A stretch of 64,000 nucleotides of DNA from contig OZ244066.1 in assembly GCA_965215545.1 (NCBI GenBank), positions 2,666,001 through 2,730,000 of the forward strand. The letters are read 5' to 3'. The position numbers were made by a program, and so were the translations under genes. This DNA comes from MPNP01 sp965215545. GTDB taxonomy: Bacteria > Pseudomonadota > Alphaproteobacteria > Rhodobacterales > Rhodobacteraceae. A model generated the notes under the pieces. It was not told the DNA's origin. It saw only the letters and a list, made by a program, of their open reading frames with translations, and did not search any database. This document shows, piece after piece, positions 16,895 to 25,043 of this stretch (position 1 is its first letter; each line of letters starts with the position of its first letter).

Positions 16895-17682
16895 TCGGCC
16901 CAGTCCGGCGGGCGTTTGTCCAGAAAGGCACTGATGCCTTCCTCGGTGTCCCGCTCGAGCATGTTCGCCACCATCACATCCCGCGTGTAGGCATACGCAG
17001 CAGCCAGATCCATCCCGGCCTGGCGGTAGAATGCCTGCTTGCCGACCGCCACTGCCGTCGTCAGTTTGCCGGCCACCTGGTGCGCCAGTGCCTGTGCTCG
17101 TTCATCCAGCGCCTCCGGTGCCACGACATCATTGACAAGTCCCATGCCCCTGGCCTCCCCGGCGGTCACGAGCCGGCCGGTGGTGAGCATTTCAAACGCC
17201 TGTTTGGGACCCACAGTCCGCGTCAAGGCAACCATGGGCGTTGAACAGAAAAGACCGATGTTCACGCCATTGACGCCAAAGCGGGCGGTCGAGGCCGCGA
17301 TGGCCATATCGCAACTGGCCACCAGCTGGCACCCGGCAGCAACGGCGGCGCCCTGCACGCGGGCAATCACGGGTATGGATACGGACTGGATCGTCATCAT
17401 CATGCGGGCGCACCGATCAAAGATGGTCTCGAAATACGCCTTGCCGCCATCGGCTGCCTGGCGCCCCTGGGTCATCTCCCGCAGGTCATGGCCCGCACAG
17501 AATGCCGGGCCCGCCGCCCCCAGGACAATACAGCGGACTCCAGGGGTCGACCCGAGCTGATCAAGAGCCGTCTGCAGGGCATCCAGCATGCCTTCCGACA
17601 GCACATTCAGCCGTTGTGGTGCATTGAGGGTGATTGTTGCCACCGGGCCAGCTCCATCAATGCAAAGCCTGTCGTCATCCAT
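16882..17682 (-). CDS. Enoyl-CoA hydratase/isomerase family protein
   Basis: Crotonase-fold protein of 266 residues. The oxyanion-hole segments are AFCAGHDLREM and VQGAAVAAGCQLVASCDMA; FGVNGVNIGLFCSTP follows. The overall pattern resembles ECHDC3-type proteins, whose natural substrate is unclear, so fatty-acid hydratase activity should not be assumed. Start ATG 17682 (MDDDRLCIDGAGPVATITL) has a strong GGGGGAG ribosome-binding site; the frame upstream is unrelated. Transcribed alone toward the carboxypeptidase gene. Confidence 0.88.
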   Translation of the reverse strand: MDDDRLCIDGAGPVATITLNAPQRLNVLSEGMLDALQTALDQLGSTPGVRCIVLGAAGPAFCAGHDLREMTQGRQAADGGKAYFETIFDRCARMMMTIQSVSIPVIARVQGAAVAAGCQLVASCDMAIAASTARFGVNGVNIGLFCSTPMVALTRTVGPKQAFEMLTTGRLVTAGEARGMGLVNDVVAPEALDERAQALAHQVAGKLTTAVAVGKQAFYRQAGMDLAAAYAYTRDVMVANMLERDTEEGISAFLDKRPPDWADQSP

Positions 17683-17880
17683 CGCTTTCTCCCCCGGTAC
17701 CCGGATTTGCTCCCCGCGCTCTCCCATACAGCCATCGTCGCATCCGTACCATCCTGTCTCCCTCACACAGATCCCCCGCAAATGCCGCGCAGGAGCTGGA
17801 CACGCCGGATCAAGGCATTATTGCGGCATGGGGCCAATGGGTGCCATGGACCCCTCCGAAGATCCCATGCGTCCCCATGA

Positions 17881-17910
17881 CACAAGGGCGGCCCGCCGGC
17901 CGCCCTTGTG
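17881..17910 (-). terminator. Hairpin downstream of the leftward secreted-protein gene
   Basis: Perfect 12-bp arms CACAAGGGCGGC (17881-17892) and GCCGCCCTTGTG (17899-17910) with a six-base loop, 18 bases past the stop of the 17929-18612 gene. No clear T-run follows on the minus strand. All three members of this secreted set have a GC-rich hairpin after the stop. Confidence 0.6.
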
Positions 17911-17928
17911 TGCCTCGATCCGGCCCCG

Positions 17929-18612
17929 TCAGTTGGTCACACAGCCCACGTTCTGCCTCCAGGCGGCGTCCCTGATATATTCGTAGCCGTCCTCGGCATC
18001 GGTGCGCGCCCAGTTGCCATCCGCGTTCCGGGCCCCGCACAGGCAGGCCCGGATCTGATTCGGGTCCTTGCTGAAGGCGTAGCACCCGCTTGACCACGAA
18101 TCGCCGGGGCCGGCGCCGCCGCGACCCGAGCCAAGGGGGATCTCCAGATCGGGGGCCGTGCGGAAGCAGGACCTTGCGAGGACATTTTCGGCGACATTCG
18201 TCCCCAGACTTATAACCGCGGTGTAGCGCGTTCCCGCTTTCAGGTTGTTCAAGGTTCTGGTCTGTTGGGCGATGTCACTTAGTGAACTTGAAGCCAGTTG
18301 CACCGGGCTGCCGACGCGGGTTTGTCCGTTTTCCACCACGGAGAGATAAACGCTTAAGCGGAGATTGTTTCCTGTGAAGCCTTGCCCGGGAATGAAACCC
18401 GGTGCAATACTTGCCGTCGTCACCTGGACGGAAGACGCATCAGGGGTACCGAAGATTAAAAGGCTGGGACGCCGTTCAGTCTGCCCCTCGGGGCAGGTGG
18501 TCGACCCGGTGGTCCCGTCGAGAATGGACCAGTCCACCTGCGCCATCACCGGCACCGGCAGGGTCAGCAGGGCCACCAGGGCGGCGGCCCGTATCATCAT
18601 CAGTCGTATCAT
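17929..18612 (-). CDS. Secreted cysteine-containing protein, paralogue of the IS-interrupted gene
   Basis: A 227-residue protein of unknown function. It opens with MIRLMMIRAAALVALLTLPV and a likely signal-peptidase site at VMA-QV, so it is exported. The mature part has several Cys (TTCPEGQTE, ARSCFRTAP, SSGCYAFSK, RACLCGARN, NVGCVTN) that could form disulfides. The middle third (RLSVYLSVVENG to TRYTAVISL) reads as beta-rich. It aligns along its length with the rebuilt 228-residue protein at 3185-4733. A GAGAGGAAA ribosome-binding site precedes ATG 18612. A C10 run (minus strand) lies about 70 bases upstream, in a possible promoter. It diverges from the secreted gene at 18834. Confidence 0.78.
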   Translation of the reverse strand: MIRLMMIRAAALVALLTLPVPVMAQVDWSILDGTTGSTTCPEGQTERRPSLLIFGTPDASSVQVTTASIAPGFIPGQGFTGNNLRLSVYLSVVENGQTRVGSPVQLASSSLSDIAQQTRTLNNLKAGTRYTAVISLGTNVAENVLARSCFRTAPDLEIPLGSGRGGAGPGDSWSSGCYAFSKDPNQIRACLCGARNADGNWARTDAEDGYEYIRDAAWRQNVGCVTN

Positions 18613-18681
18613 TGCGCTTTCCTCTCTGACTGGTCCCGCCCGGTGGCCCCGGGCAGGACATGCTCAGGAGAGAACTGTACA

Positions 18682-18691
18682 GGGGGGGGGG
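18682..18691 (-). repeat. C10 run (G10 on + strand) upstream of a secreted-protein gene
   Basis: On the minus strand ten C lie between a TTGAAT (18704-18699) and a TACAGT (18679-18674), a 19-base separation. These could be -35 and -10 boxes of the 17929-18612 gene. Changes in run length would then change promoter spacing. The boxes are weak matches, so the promoter is inferred. Confidence 0.5.
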
Positions 18692-18709
18692 TGCCCAGAT
18701 TCAAGGGAT

Positions 18710-18754
18710 AATTTCGAACCGAGGCACGATCCAGTCGTGTCTCGGTTTGAAATT
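18710..18754. repeat. 20-bp stem-loop between divergent secreted-protein genes
   Basis: Arms 18710-18729 and 18735-18754 are complementary over 20 positions; two are G.T pairs that would hold as G-U in RNA. The loop is five bases (18730-18734). A nested perfect repeat pairs ATAATTTCGAA (18708-18718) with TTCGAAATTAT (18753-18763). It lies in the shared upstream region of the two genes, so it could be a paired operator or an RNA structure on either transcript. Confidence 0.7.
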
Positions 18755-18833
18755 CGAAATTATGCTCTTGCCGCCTGCCCGCATATCTGATAGGATGGAT
18801 ACGGGTCTGTCTCTCGATCTGGAGGATTTCATC

Positions 18834-19445
18834 ATGCAACACGTGTACCCCCCCCCCCTGACCCTTCTGGCCACCGCCCTGGTGGCCCTTGTGCTGGCCC
18901 TGCCCGCGGGTGAGGCCCAGGCGCAGACGCCGCCCAGCTGCACCAGCAGCATCTGCACCGTCTCGCTTGCATCTGTTTCACAGGTCGTCGACGGCTGTGG
19001 CGACCACGCCACACCGGGCCGCATGAAGCTGATCCTCTCGTCCACCAACCCCAGTGTGACGCGGCGGAGCTTCAATATCAACATAGGGTTCATTACCTCA
19101 ACCAATGATTTCAACTCCACGTTCTCCGACTGGGAGTGGCGGACTGCGGCGATCGGCGGCGGCCAGTGGAGAGATCCGGACGGGACGAGAAACATCAATT
19201 TCTCTGGCGGCGTGCTTGGTGAGAACATCATCGAGGTGCGCCCCAAGGCCGGGGCCCATGTCTGGACCAACCGGAATCCCAGAGATCCCAACCAGGGCCC
19301 CGGCGAACTGGTGGTGCCGGTCTTCAGCCCGCCAGTGAACACCCGTCAGTGGACGGAAACCGGCAGCGCCTACTTCCTGTTCATGGGCGGCAAGGGCTGT
19401 GCGCGGGTCAATGAGGGCGGCGAATTGCTCGGCGGCAACCAGTAG
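18834..19445 (+). CDS. Secreted protein with a poly-C run in its signal-peptide region
   Basis: A 203-residue protein of unknown function, currently in frame. ATG 18834 follows GGAGGA by seven bases. The start MQHVYPPPLTLLATALVALV with a site near AQA-QT is an export signal; the proline codons are made by a C11 run. The mature domain has Cys in SCTSSICTV, DGCGDH and KGCARV, many Ser/Thr/Asn residues and beta-like segments (FNINIGFITSTNDFNSTFSD, FSGGVLGENIIEVRPKAGAH). It shares size class, export signal and homopolymer placement with the other two secreted genes but I cannot align it to them. It diverges from the 17929-18612 gene. Confidence 0.72.
   Translation: MQHVYPPPLTLLATALVALVLALPAGEAQAQTPPSCTSSICTVSLASVSQVVDGCGDHATPGRMKLILSSTNPSVTRRSFNINIGFITSTNDFNSTFSDWEWRTAAIGGGQWRDPDGTRNINFSGGVLGENIIEVRPKAGAHVWTNRNPRDPNQGPGELVVPVFSPPVNTRQWTETGSAYFLFMGGKGCARVNEGGELLGGNQ
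18848..18858 (+). repeat. Poly-C run (C11), candidate phase-variation tract, currently ON
   Basis: Eleven C begin at the last base of codon 5 (TAC) of the secreted-protein gene, before the hydrophobic core of the signal peptide. With eleven the frame is open; a change not divisible by three would close it. It mirrors the C10 run at 3197-3206. Confidence 0.78.
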
Positions 19446-19757
19446 CGCGACCGGGGCCCGCTGTCGCGGGCTGACCTCCTCCGGCACCGCTGGCGTCGGC
19501 CAGCCCGGCAGGGGCCCCACCCGGTCCCGGTCGGCAAGGGGGCGAACCGCCAATGGCCGCGCGAACCGGTTCGCGCGGCATCTGGATCGGGCCAGGCAGA
19601 CGGGGCTGGCCATCTGTCTGAGTTGCCCGGGACCATCCCGCACATGGCAAACTGGGACACGACGATCCGATAGGGTATTCCGTTTGACATGGCAGGAAAT
19701 TCAACTATCAGCACTCTGCCGGGACAATGCCCCGGTTGGACGTTCGTGGACATGGTT
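19446..19757. promoter_or_regulatory. Intergenic region before rplM, with hairpin and 22-bp palindrome
   Basis: Right after the secreted-gene stop a GC-rich hairpin (CGCGAC/GTCGCG arms, about 19446-19468) may end that transcript. At 19557-19578 lies a perfect 22-bp palindrome with half-site CCGCGCGAACC. It is about 180 bases before the rplM start, so it could be an operator or part of a terminator. The rplM promoter must lie here but I cannot place its boxes. Confidence 0.45.
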
Positions 19758-20228
19758 ATGCGTACCTACTCGGCCAGGCCTGAGCATATCGACAAGAAGT
19801 GGATTCTGCTTGATGCAGAAGATGTCGTTCTCGGACGGCTCGCATCCTACATTGCCCTCAAGTTGCGTGGCAAGGACAAGGCGATCTTCACCCCGCACAT
19901 GGATACGGGGGACAATGTCATTGTCATCAATGCGGCCAAGGTCAGGCTGACCGGGCGGAAGCTGCAGGACAAGACCTACTATCGGCACACCGGTTATCCC
20001 GGCGGGATCCGGGAACGGCGAGCCGGGGACGTCCTTGCGGGCCGGTTCCCCGAGCGCGTTATCCGGGATGCTGTCAAGCGCATGCTGCCCGCCAACCGCC
20101 TCTCGAGGCAGTTGATGCGCAACCTGCGGATCTATGCAGGGCCGGAACACGGACATGCGGCGCAGAATCCGGTCATGATCGATTTCGCCGCCCGGAATGC
20201 CAAGAACATGCGGAGCAATAGTCAATGA
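19758..20228 (+). CDS. rplM: 50S ribosomal protein L13
   Basis: Large-subunit assembly protein of 156 residues. The family core is clear: KKWILLDAEDVVLGRLASYI, LRGKDKAIFTPHMDTGDNVI, TGRKLQDKTYYRHTGYPGGI and the RMLPANRLSRQLMRNLRIY segment. The start ATG 19758 (MRTYSARPEHIDKKW) is the usual one; an ATG two codons earlier and an upstream open stretch lack family sequence. Its stop overlaps the rpsI start (ATGA), the conserved L13-S9 operon. Confidence 0.97.
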   Translation: MRTYSARPEHIDKKWILLDAEDVVLGRLASYIALKLRGKDKAIFTPHMDTGDNVIVINAAKVRLTGRKLQDKTYYRHTGYPGGIRERRAGDVLAGRFPERVIRDAVKRMLPANRLSRQLMRNLRIYAGPEHGHAAQNPVMIDFAARNAKNMRSNSQ

Positions 20229-20704
20229 CCACCGAACTGTCTGAGGCCCTCGAGGGTGAACTGCCACCCCCTCAGGCCACACCCGACGTGGCTCCGACCG
20301 AGCCGATTCGGGATGAACTCGGCCGATCCTATGCCACCGGCAAGCGCAAGGATGCCGTGGCCCGGGTCTGGATCAGGAGCGGCACAGGCCGGATTGTTGT
20401 CAACAAGCAGGATTACACTGATTATTTCAAGCGCCAGGTCCTGCAGATGATCATCCGCCAGCCCTTCAAACTCGTGAATGCCGAGAACAGTTTCGATGTG
20501 ATGGCGACGGTCAGGGGTGGGGGTCTTTCCGGTCAGGCGGGATCCATCAAACACGGGATTTCCAAAGCCCTGCAGTACTATGAACCCAGCTATCGCCCCG
20601 CCCTGAAAAGTGCCGGATTCCTCACCCGGGATTCGCGGGTCGTCGAGCGCAAGAAATATGGTCGCCGCAAGGCCCGCCGCCGTTTCCAGTTCTCCAAACG
20701 CTGA
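20225..20704 (+). CDS. rpsI: 30S ribosomal protein S9
   Basis: Small-subunit protein of 159 residues whose C-terminal tail reaches the P-site tRNA. The N-terminal ~35 residues are an acidic/proline-rich extension, as in many Alphaproteobacteria. The conserved domain follows: YATGKRKDAVARVWIRSGTG, RGGGLSGQAGSIKHGISKAL and the C-terminal RKKYGRRKARRRFQFSKR that ends in Lys-Arg. It is translationally coupled to rplM. Confidence 0.97.
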   Translation: MTTELSEALEGELPPPQATPDVAPTEPIRDELGRSYATGKRKDAVARVWIRSGTGRIVVNKQDYTDYFKRQVLQMIIRQPFKLVNAENSFDVMATVRGGGLSGQAGSIKHGISKALQYYEPSYRPALKSAGFLTRDSRVVERKKYGRRKARRRFQFSKR

Positions 20705-20873
20705 CCGTCCTGCGCTCAGTCCCTGACCACATTGCGTGCGTTGATCCATCCGCCCATATCCACGGGGCCGTGGCGCACATCTGCATCCCCCCGGTGCCCC
20801 CCGGTTGTAAATTGACGACCATGGCACCGTGTCGATCCGCACTCCACCCCCAGTGTCCCGATTGGACCACACC

Positions 20874-21896
20874 ATGACCCATGTCAGCATCATTGGTGCG
20901 AGCGGTTACACCGGCGCCGAACTGGTTCGACTCCTTGCCCGTCATCCCGGCATGGCCATACGCTCACTGGTTGCCGGGCAGAATGCTGGCCGCGACTATG
21001 CCGATCTCTACCCGGCCTATCGGCATCTTGACCTGCCCCGGCTGGAAGATGTCGAGGCATTCGATCCGGCCGGTTCCGATCTCGTCTTTTGTGCCCTGCC
21101 ACACGGGACCAGCCAGACGATCATTGCCGAACTGGTCGACCGGGTCAGGATCGTTGACCTCTCGGCCGATTTCCGCCTGACGGATCCGGCGGCCTATGCC
21201 CTCTGGTACGGCCGGCCCCACGCTGCTCCCGAGCTCCAGAGGCGGGCGGTCTATGGCCTGACCGAATTCTACCGGGAGGCCATTGCCACCGCCGATCTGG
21301 TGGCTTGTACAGGTTGCAATGTTGCTGCCGGACTCTTGCCCCTCCTGCCACTCGTGGAAAGGGATCTCATCGCGAGAGACGGCATCATCGTTGATGTCAA
21401 GACCGGGGTCTCCGGCGCCGGGCGGGCCGCCAGGGTTGCCATGCTGCATGCCGAGATCTCGGAAGGATGTCGGGGCTACAACGTGGACAGCCACCGCCAC
21501 CTCGCCGAATATGACCAGGAACTCACCAGGGCCGCAGGTCATCCGGTGACGGTGTCGTTCACTCCGCACCTGGTGCCACAGAACCGGGGGATCCTGGCCA
21601 CGATCTATGTCACGGGTGATGCGGGCAGCATTCATCAAGCCCTGGAGCGACGGTATGCTGACGAGGCTTTCGTGGCAGTGCTGCCAATGGGAGAGCATCC
21701 GGGCACACGGGATGTACGAGGCGGGAATCATGTCCACATCGGTGTCGTGCCTGACCGGATTCCCGGTCGGACCAAAGTGCTCTCGGTGCTCGACAATCTG
21801 GTCAAGGGGGCCGCCGGCCAGGCCATCCAGAATGCCAATCTCATGCTTGGCCATCCCGAAACGACCGGTCTTGACGGTCTGGCCCTGTGCCCCTGA
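20874..21896 (+). CDS. argC: N-acetyl-gamma-glutamyl-phosphate reductase
   Basis: Third step of arginine synthesis: NADPH-dependent reduction of N-acetylglutamyl-5-phosphate to the semialdehyde. The 340-residue product starts with the nucleotide-binding SIIGASGYTGAELVRLLARHP. The catalytic Cys lies in LVACTGCNVAAGLLPL, followed by the DVKTGVSGAGRAA and PHLVPQNRGILATIYV segments. ATG 20874 (MTHVSIIGASG) is the family start. It follows rpsI by about 170 bases, an arrangement seen in several Alphaproteobacteria. Confidence 0.95.
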   Translation: MTHVSIIGASGYTGAELVRLLARHPGMAIRSLVAGQNAGRDYADLYPAYRHLDLPRLEDVEAFDPAGSDLVFCALPHGTSQTIIAELVDRVRIVDLSADFRLTDPAAYALWYGRPHAAPELQRRAVYGLTEFYREAIATADLVACTGCNVAAGLLPLLPLVERDLIARDGIIVDVKTGVSGAGRAARVAMLHAEISEGCRGYNVDSHRHLAEYDQELTRAAGHPVTVSFTPHLVPQNRGILATIYVTGDAGSIHQALERRYADEAFVAVLPMGEHPGTRDVRGGNHVHIGVVPDRIPGRTKVLSVLDNLVKGAAGQAIQNANLMLGHPETTGLDGLALCP

Positions 21897-21941
21897 CCCC
21901 GGCTCAAGGCCGGACAGGGTTCAGGGCAGGCAGGACACGCG

Positions 21942-22382
21942 ATGAAGGGTCTCAAGAAACAGCGTCGTATCCAGATGCTGCTGATGTCGGGATTGCTGCT
22001 CCTGGCCGCCGCACTCCTTGTGGGGGTATCGTTGCGTGACGGGATTGCGTATTTCCGATCTCCTCAGGATGTTCTTGACAACCCACCGGTGGCCGGGGAG
22101 GTCTTCCGGCTCGGCGGCCTGGTCATCCCGAATGGGATTGCCTTTGCGCCGGATGGTACCACCCTGATCACGATCACGGATACCGCGGCCACGATGACGA
22201 TCCGCTTTGCCGGTGTCCTGCCCGACCTGGTTGGGGAAAACCAGGGCGTCATTGCGCTCGGGACCCTGGTCGATGATGGATTTGTTGCCACCGAGGTCCT
22301 GGCCAAACATGACGAGACCTACCTGCCGCGCGAAGTTGCTGAAAGTCTCAAGGAGCGCGGCATCTACCAACGGGGAGAATAG
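21942..22382 (+). CDS. ccmE: Cytochrome c maturation heme chaperone CcmE
   Basis: Membrane-anchored periplasmic chaperone of 146 residues that binds heme covalently and passes it to CcmF for attachment to apocytochrome c. It has a basic N-terminus (MKGLKKQRR), one membrane helix (about 12-30) and the OB-fold domain. The heme-binding His is in EVLAKHDETYLPREV. It heads a ccmE-ccmF-ccmH cluster; ccmABCD are not in the window. Confidence 0.95.
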   Translation: MKGLKKQRRIQMLLMSGLLLLAAALLVGVSLRDGIAYFRSPQDVLDNPPVAGEVFRLGGLVIPNGIAFAPDGTTLITITDTAATMTIRFAGVLPDLVGENQGVIALGTLVDDGFVATEVLAKHDETYLPREVAESLKERGIYQRGE

Positions 22383-22527
22383 TCCCTGGCAAGCATCATC
22401 ACCAATCGTGCATGGCTGGCATGTGGAACCCTGGCGTTATACCATCCGGATCCCGAAGGGGGATCATGCAGGGCAGGGGAGCGGGACACCTCTTTCGTGT
22501 CGGCCCGGATCTGAGAGTTGCGTATCG

Positions 22528-24495
22528 ATGCTTGTCGCCGTTGGACATCTCGCGCTGGTTCTGGCCCTCGGTGTGGCCATCACGGGGACGGTGCTCCCCA
22601 CATTGGCCCTCATGGGCCGGTGGCGCAACTGGCTCGGCATGGGGCAACCGCTGGCCGTCCTGCAGTTTGCATTGCTTGTTCTCGCCTATGGCATTCTGAC
22701 GCACGCCTTTGTTGTCTCCGACTTTTCCGTCCGGTTGATTCTCGACAACTCCCATACGGACAAACCGTTGCTCTATCGGCTGGCCGGAGTCTGGGGCAAC
22801 CATGAGGGATCCATGCTGTTGTGGCTCCTGATCCTGAGTCTGTTTTCCTGTCTTGTCGCCGTTGGTATCCACCGGATGGCCCCGGTCCTCAAGACCCTCG
22901 TACTGATTGTCCAGTCAACGATCAGCCTGGTCCTGATCGCCTTTGTCCTCCTGACTTCCAATCCCTTTCTCCGGGTTCCCAATCCACCCTTCAATGGCAA
23001 TGACCTGAACCCGCTCTTGCAGGACCCCGGCCTCGCCTTTCATCCACCCTTGCTCTACATTGGCTATGTCGGTCTGGCGGTTCCCTACAGTTTCGCAGTG
23101 GCGGCTCTCATTGCCGGACGGGCGGATGCAGCCTGGGCACAATGGGTCCGACCCTGGGTCCTGACATCATGGATCTTTCTCTCGCTCGGCATCGCCCTCG
23201 GGTCCTGGTGGGCCTATTATGAGTTGGGCTGGGGCGGCTGGTGGTTCTGGGATCCGGTCGAAAATGTCTCCTTCATGCCCTGGCTGGTGGCGACAGCCCT
23301 GCTCCATTCAGTGCGGGTCGTTGAACGACGTGGCTGCATGGCCAGCTGGACGGTTCTGCTGGCCATCGCCGGCTTTTCGCTCTCCCTGCTCGGGACGTTT
23401 CTGGTACGCTCCGGCATCATTACCTCCGTGCATGCCTTTGCCAGTGATCCAACCCGGGGGATCGTCATCCTGTTCATCCTGCTGTTTTTCACCGGCGGGG
23501 CCCTGGCCCTCCATGCCATTCGTGCCCCTCGTGTCGTGGCGACGGGGACATTTGCGCTCATCAGCCGTGAACAGGCCCTGCTGGCCAACAACCTGATGCT
23601 GACCGTAAGCGCTGCCGTGATCCTGATCGGCACCTTCTGGCCCGTCATCATCGAAATGGCGACAGGGGCCCTGGTGTCGGTGGGCCCCCCGTATTTCAAT
23701 GCGGTTTTTGTCCCCTTTGCCGTCGCCCTGGCTCTCATCCTGCCCCTGGGCTCGACACTGGCCTGGAAACGCGCCACGCTCGGGCCGGCCCTGCGCATTG
23801 CCTGCTGGCCAGCCATGCTGACCCTGCTTGTTTTCACCATCGCCCTGGCCATGCATGGATTTGCCTATATCGTCGGCATTCTCGGGATTGCCCTGGCGGT
23901 CTGGATCATCAGCGGCGCACTCGCCGATCTTGCCAACAGGATCCGCCTTGGCCGAGCCCCGATTGCCCAGTCACTGGCCTGGAGTCGACGCCTCCCCGCC
24001 AACGACTGGGGCAAGATGATTGCCCATGCCGGGTTTGGCCTGACCGTGCTGGGCATTGCCGGTGTGATGGCCTGGGAGGTCGAGGACATCCGCCATGCCA
24101 TGCCCGGTGACACCTATACGGTGGGCAGCTACAGCGTGCGCTATGAGGGTGTGGAAACAGTCCAGGGGCCCAATTACCTTGCCGAGACAGGCATCATCCA
24201 CATGGCCGGCAGTGGTCAGGTCGTGGTCCTGAACCCGGAGATTCGCTACTATCCCGTGGCAGCCACCACAACAACCGAGGCGGCCATCCAGACCAGCCTG
24301 TGGCGCGATCTCTATGCGGTCATGGGTGAGGAAAAGCCCGATGGTCAGCGGACGCTCCGTCTCTATGTCAAGCCGCTGGTGATCTGGATCTGGCTCGGTG
24401 CGGCCATCATGGCGTTGGGTGGGTTCATCAGCCTGTCCGAGCGGGCCCGCAGTCTTGTGACCCGTCACCAGCTTCCCGGGCGATCGCTCCCGTGA
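22528..24495 (+). CDS. ccmF: Heme lyase CcmF/NrfE family
   Basis: Multi-spanning membrane component of the heme lyase that joins heme to the CxxCH of apocytochrome c. The 655-residue product has the tryptophan-rich WWD domain (YYELGWGGWWFWDPVENVSF) and flanking His-containing loops (GVWGNHEGSMLLW; NPPFNGNDLNPLLQDPGLAFHPPLLY). About 15 hydrophobic helices are visible, with a periplasmic domain near the end. ATG 22528 fits the family start; the frame upstream overlaps ccmE without family sequence. About 145 bases separate it from ccmE. Confidence 0.95.
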   Translation: MLVAVGHLALVLALGVAITGTVLPTLALMGRWRNWLGMGQPLAVLQFALLVLAYGILTHAFVVSDFSVRLILDNSHTDKPLLYRLAGVWGNHEGSMLLWLLILSLFSCLVAVGIHRMAPVLKTLVLIVQSTISLVLIAFVLLTSNPFLRVPNPPFNGNDLNPLLQDPGLAFHPPLLYIGYVGLAVPYSFAVAALIAGRADAAWAQWVRPWVLTSWIFLSLGIALGSWWAYYELGWGGWWFWDPVENVSFMPWLVATALLHSVRVVERRGCMASWTVLLAIAGFSLSLLGTFLVRSGIITSVHAFASDPTRGIVILFILLFFTGGALALHAIRAPRVVATGTFALISREQALLANNLMLTVSAAVILIGTFWPVIIEMATGALVSVGPPYFNAVFVPFAVALALILPLGSTLAWKRATLGPALRIACWPAMLTLLVFTIALAMHGFAYIVGILGIALAVWIISGALADLANRIRLGRAPIAQSLAWSRRLPANDWGKMIAHAGFGLTVLGIAGVMAWEVEDIRHAMPGDTYTVGSYSVRYEGVETVQGPNYLAETGIIHMAGSGQVVVLNPEIRYYPVAATTTTEAAIQTSLWRDLYAVMGEEKPDGQRTLRLYVKPLVIWIWLGAAIMALGGFISLSERARSLVTRHQLPGRSLP

Positions 24496-25013
24496 AACGC
24501 CTGGGTCTTGCCATCGTCATCATCCTTCTGGCTCTGTCCGCTGGGGCCCTTGAGCCAGATGAGATACTGGCGGACCCGGCCCTTGAGGAGCGGGCCCGCG
24601 CCATAACCAGGACCATCCGCTGCATGGTCTGCCAGAATGAGTCCATCGATGAGTCATCGGCGAGTCTTGCAAGGGACCTGCGCATCCTTGTCCGCCAGCA
24701 GATCGAGGCCGGACTGACCGACCGCGAGATCACCGACTTCATCGCCGCCCGCTATGGTGATGTCGCCCTGTTGGCTCCCCGCCTGAACAGGACCAATCTT
24801 GGCCTGTACCTCTCAGCGCCCCTGCTCCTGCTCCTCGGGATCGTCCTGGCGCTGCGGGCGCGCTCCACCGGCTCTCATGAGACAAAAGAGGTCGACCTTG
24901 CTCCCGAGGAGCAGCTGATTGTGGCCCGGCTTCTTGATGACGAGGCAGGCAATGGCCATATGGGGGACCCTGACCATGCGCGGGATGGGGTCGGCGCCAG
25001 GCCGGGATCCTGA
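24492..25013 (+). CDS. ccmH: Cytochrome c maturation protein CcmH/CycL
   Basis: Membrane-anchored thiol protein that reduces and holds apocytochrome c for heme attachment. It has a signal peptide (MKRLGLAIVIILLALSAGAL), the redox motif RCMVCQNESIDES, a three-helix domain (IRVL-type RDLRILVRQQIEAGLTDREI) and a C-terminal membrane helix (LYLSAPLLLLLGIVLALRAR). It starts at GTG 24492 overlapping the ccmF stop (GTGA). The thioredoxin-like ccmG gene usually found between ccmF and ccmH is absent here. The ~45-residue tail after the helix has no family match I recognise. Confidence 0.93.
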   Translation: MKRLGLAIVIILLALSAGALEPDEILADPALEERARAITRTIRCMVCQNESIDESSASLARDLRILVRQQIEAGLTDREITDFIAARYGDVALLAPRLNRTNLGLYLSAPLLLLLGIVLALRARSTGSHETKEVDLAPEEQLIVARLLDDEAGNGHMGDPDHARDGVGARPGS

Positions 25014-25043
25014 GGGGACTGGACTGCCAGAGGGAGACGGGTC

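Noticed and set aside
18609..18842. 77-codon minus-strand frame spanning the G10/C10 run and overlapping the secreted-gene start (ATGA)
   Set aside because: It begins at a GTG inside the start region of the divergent gene, runs through the stem-loop and has no protein-like composition. A leader peptide is possible but unsupported.
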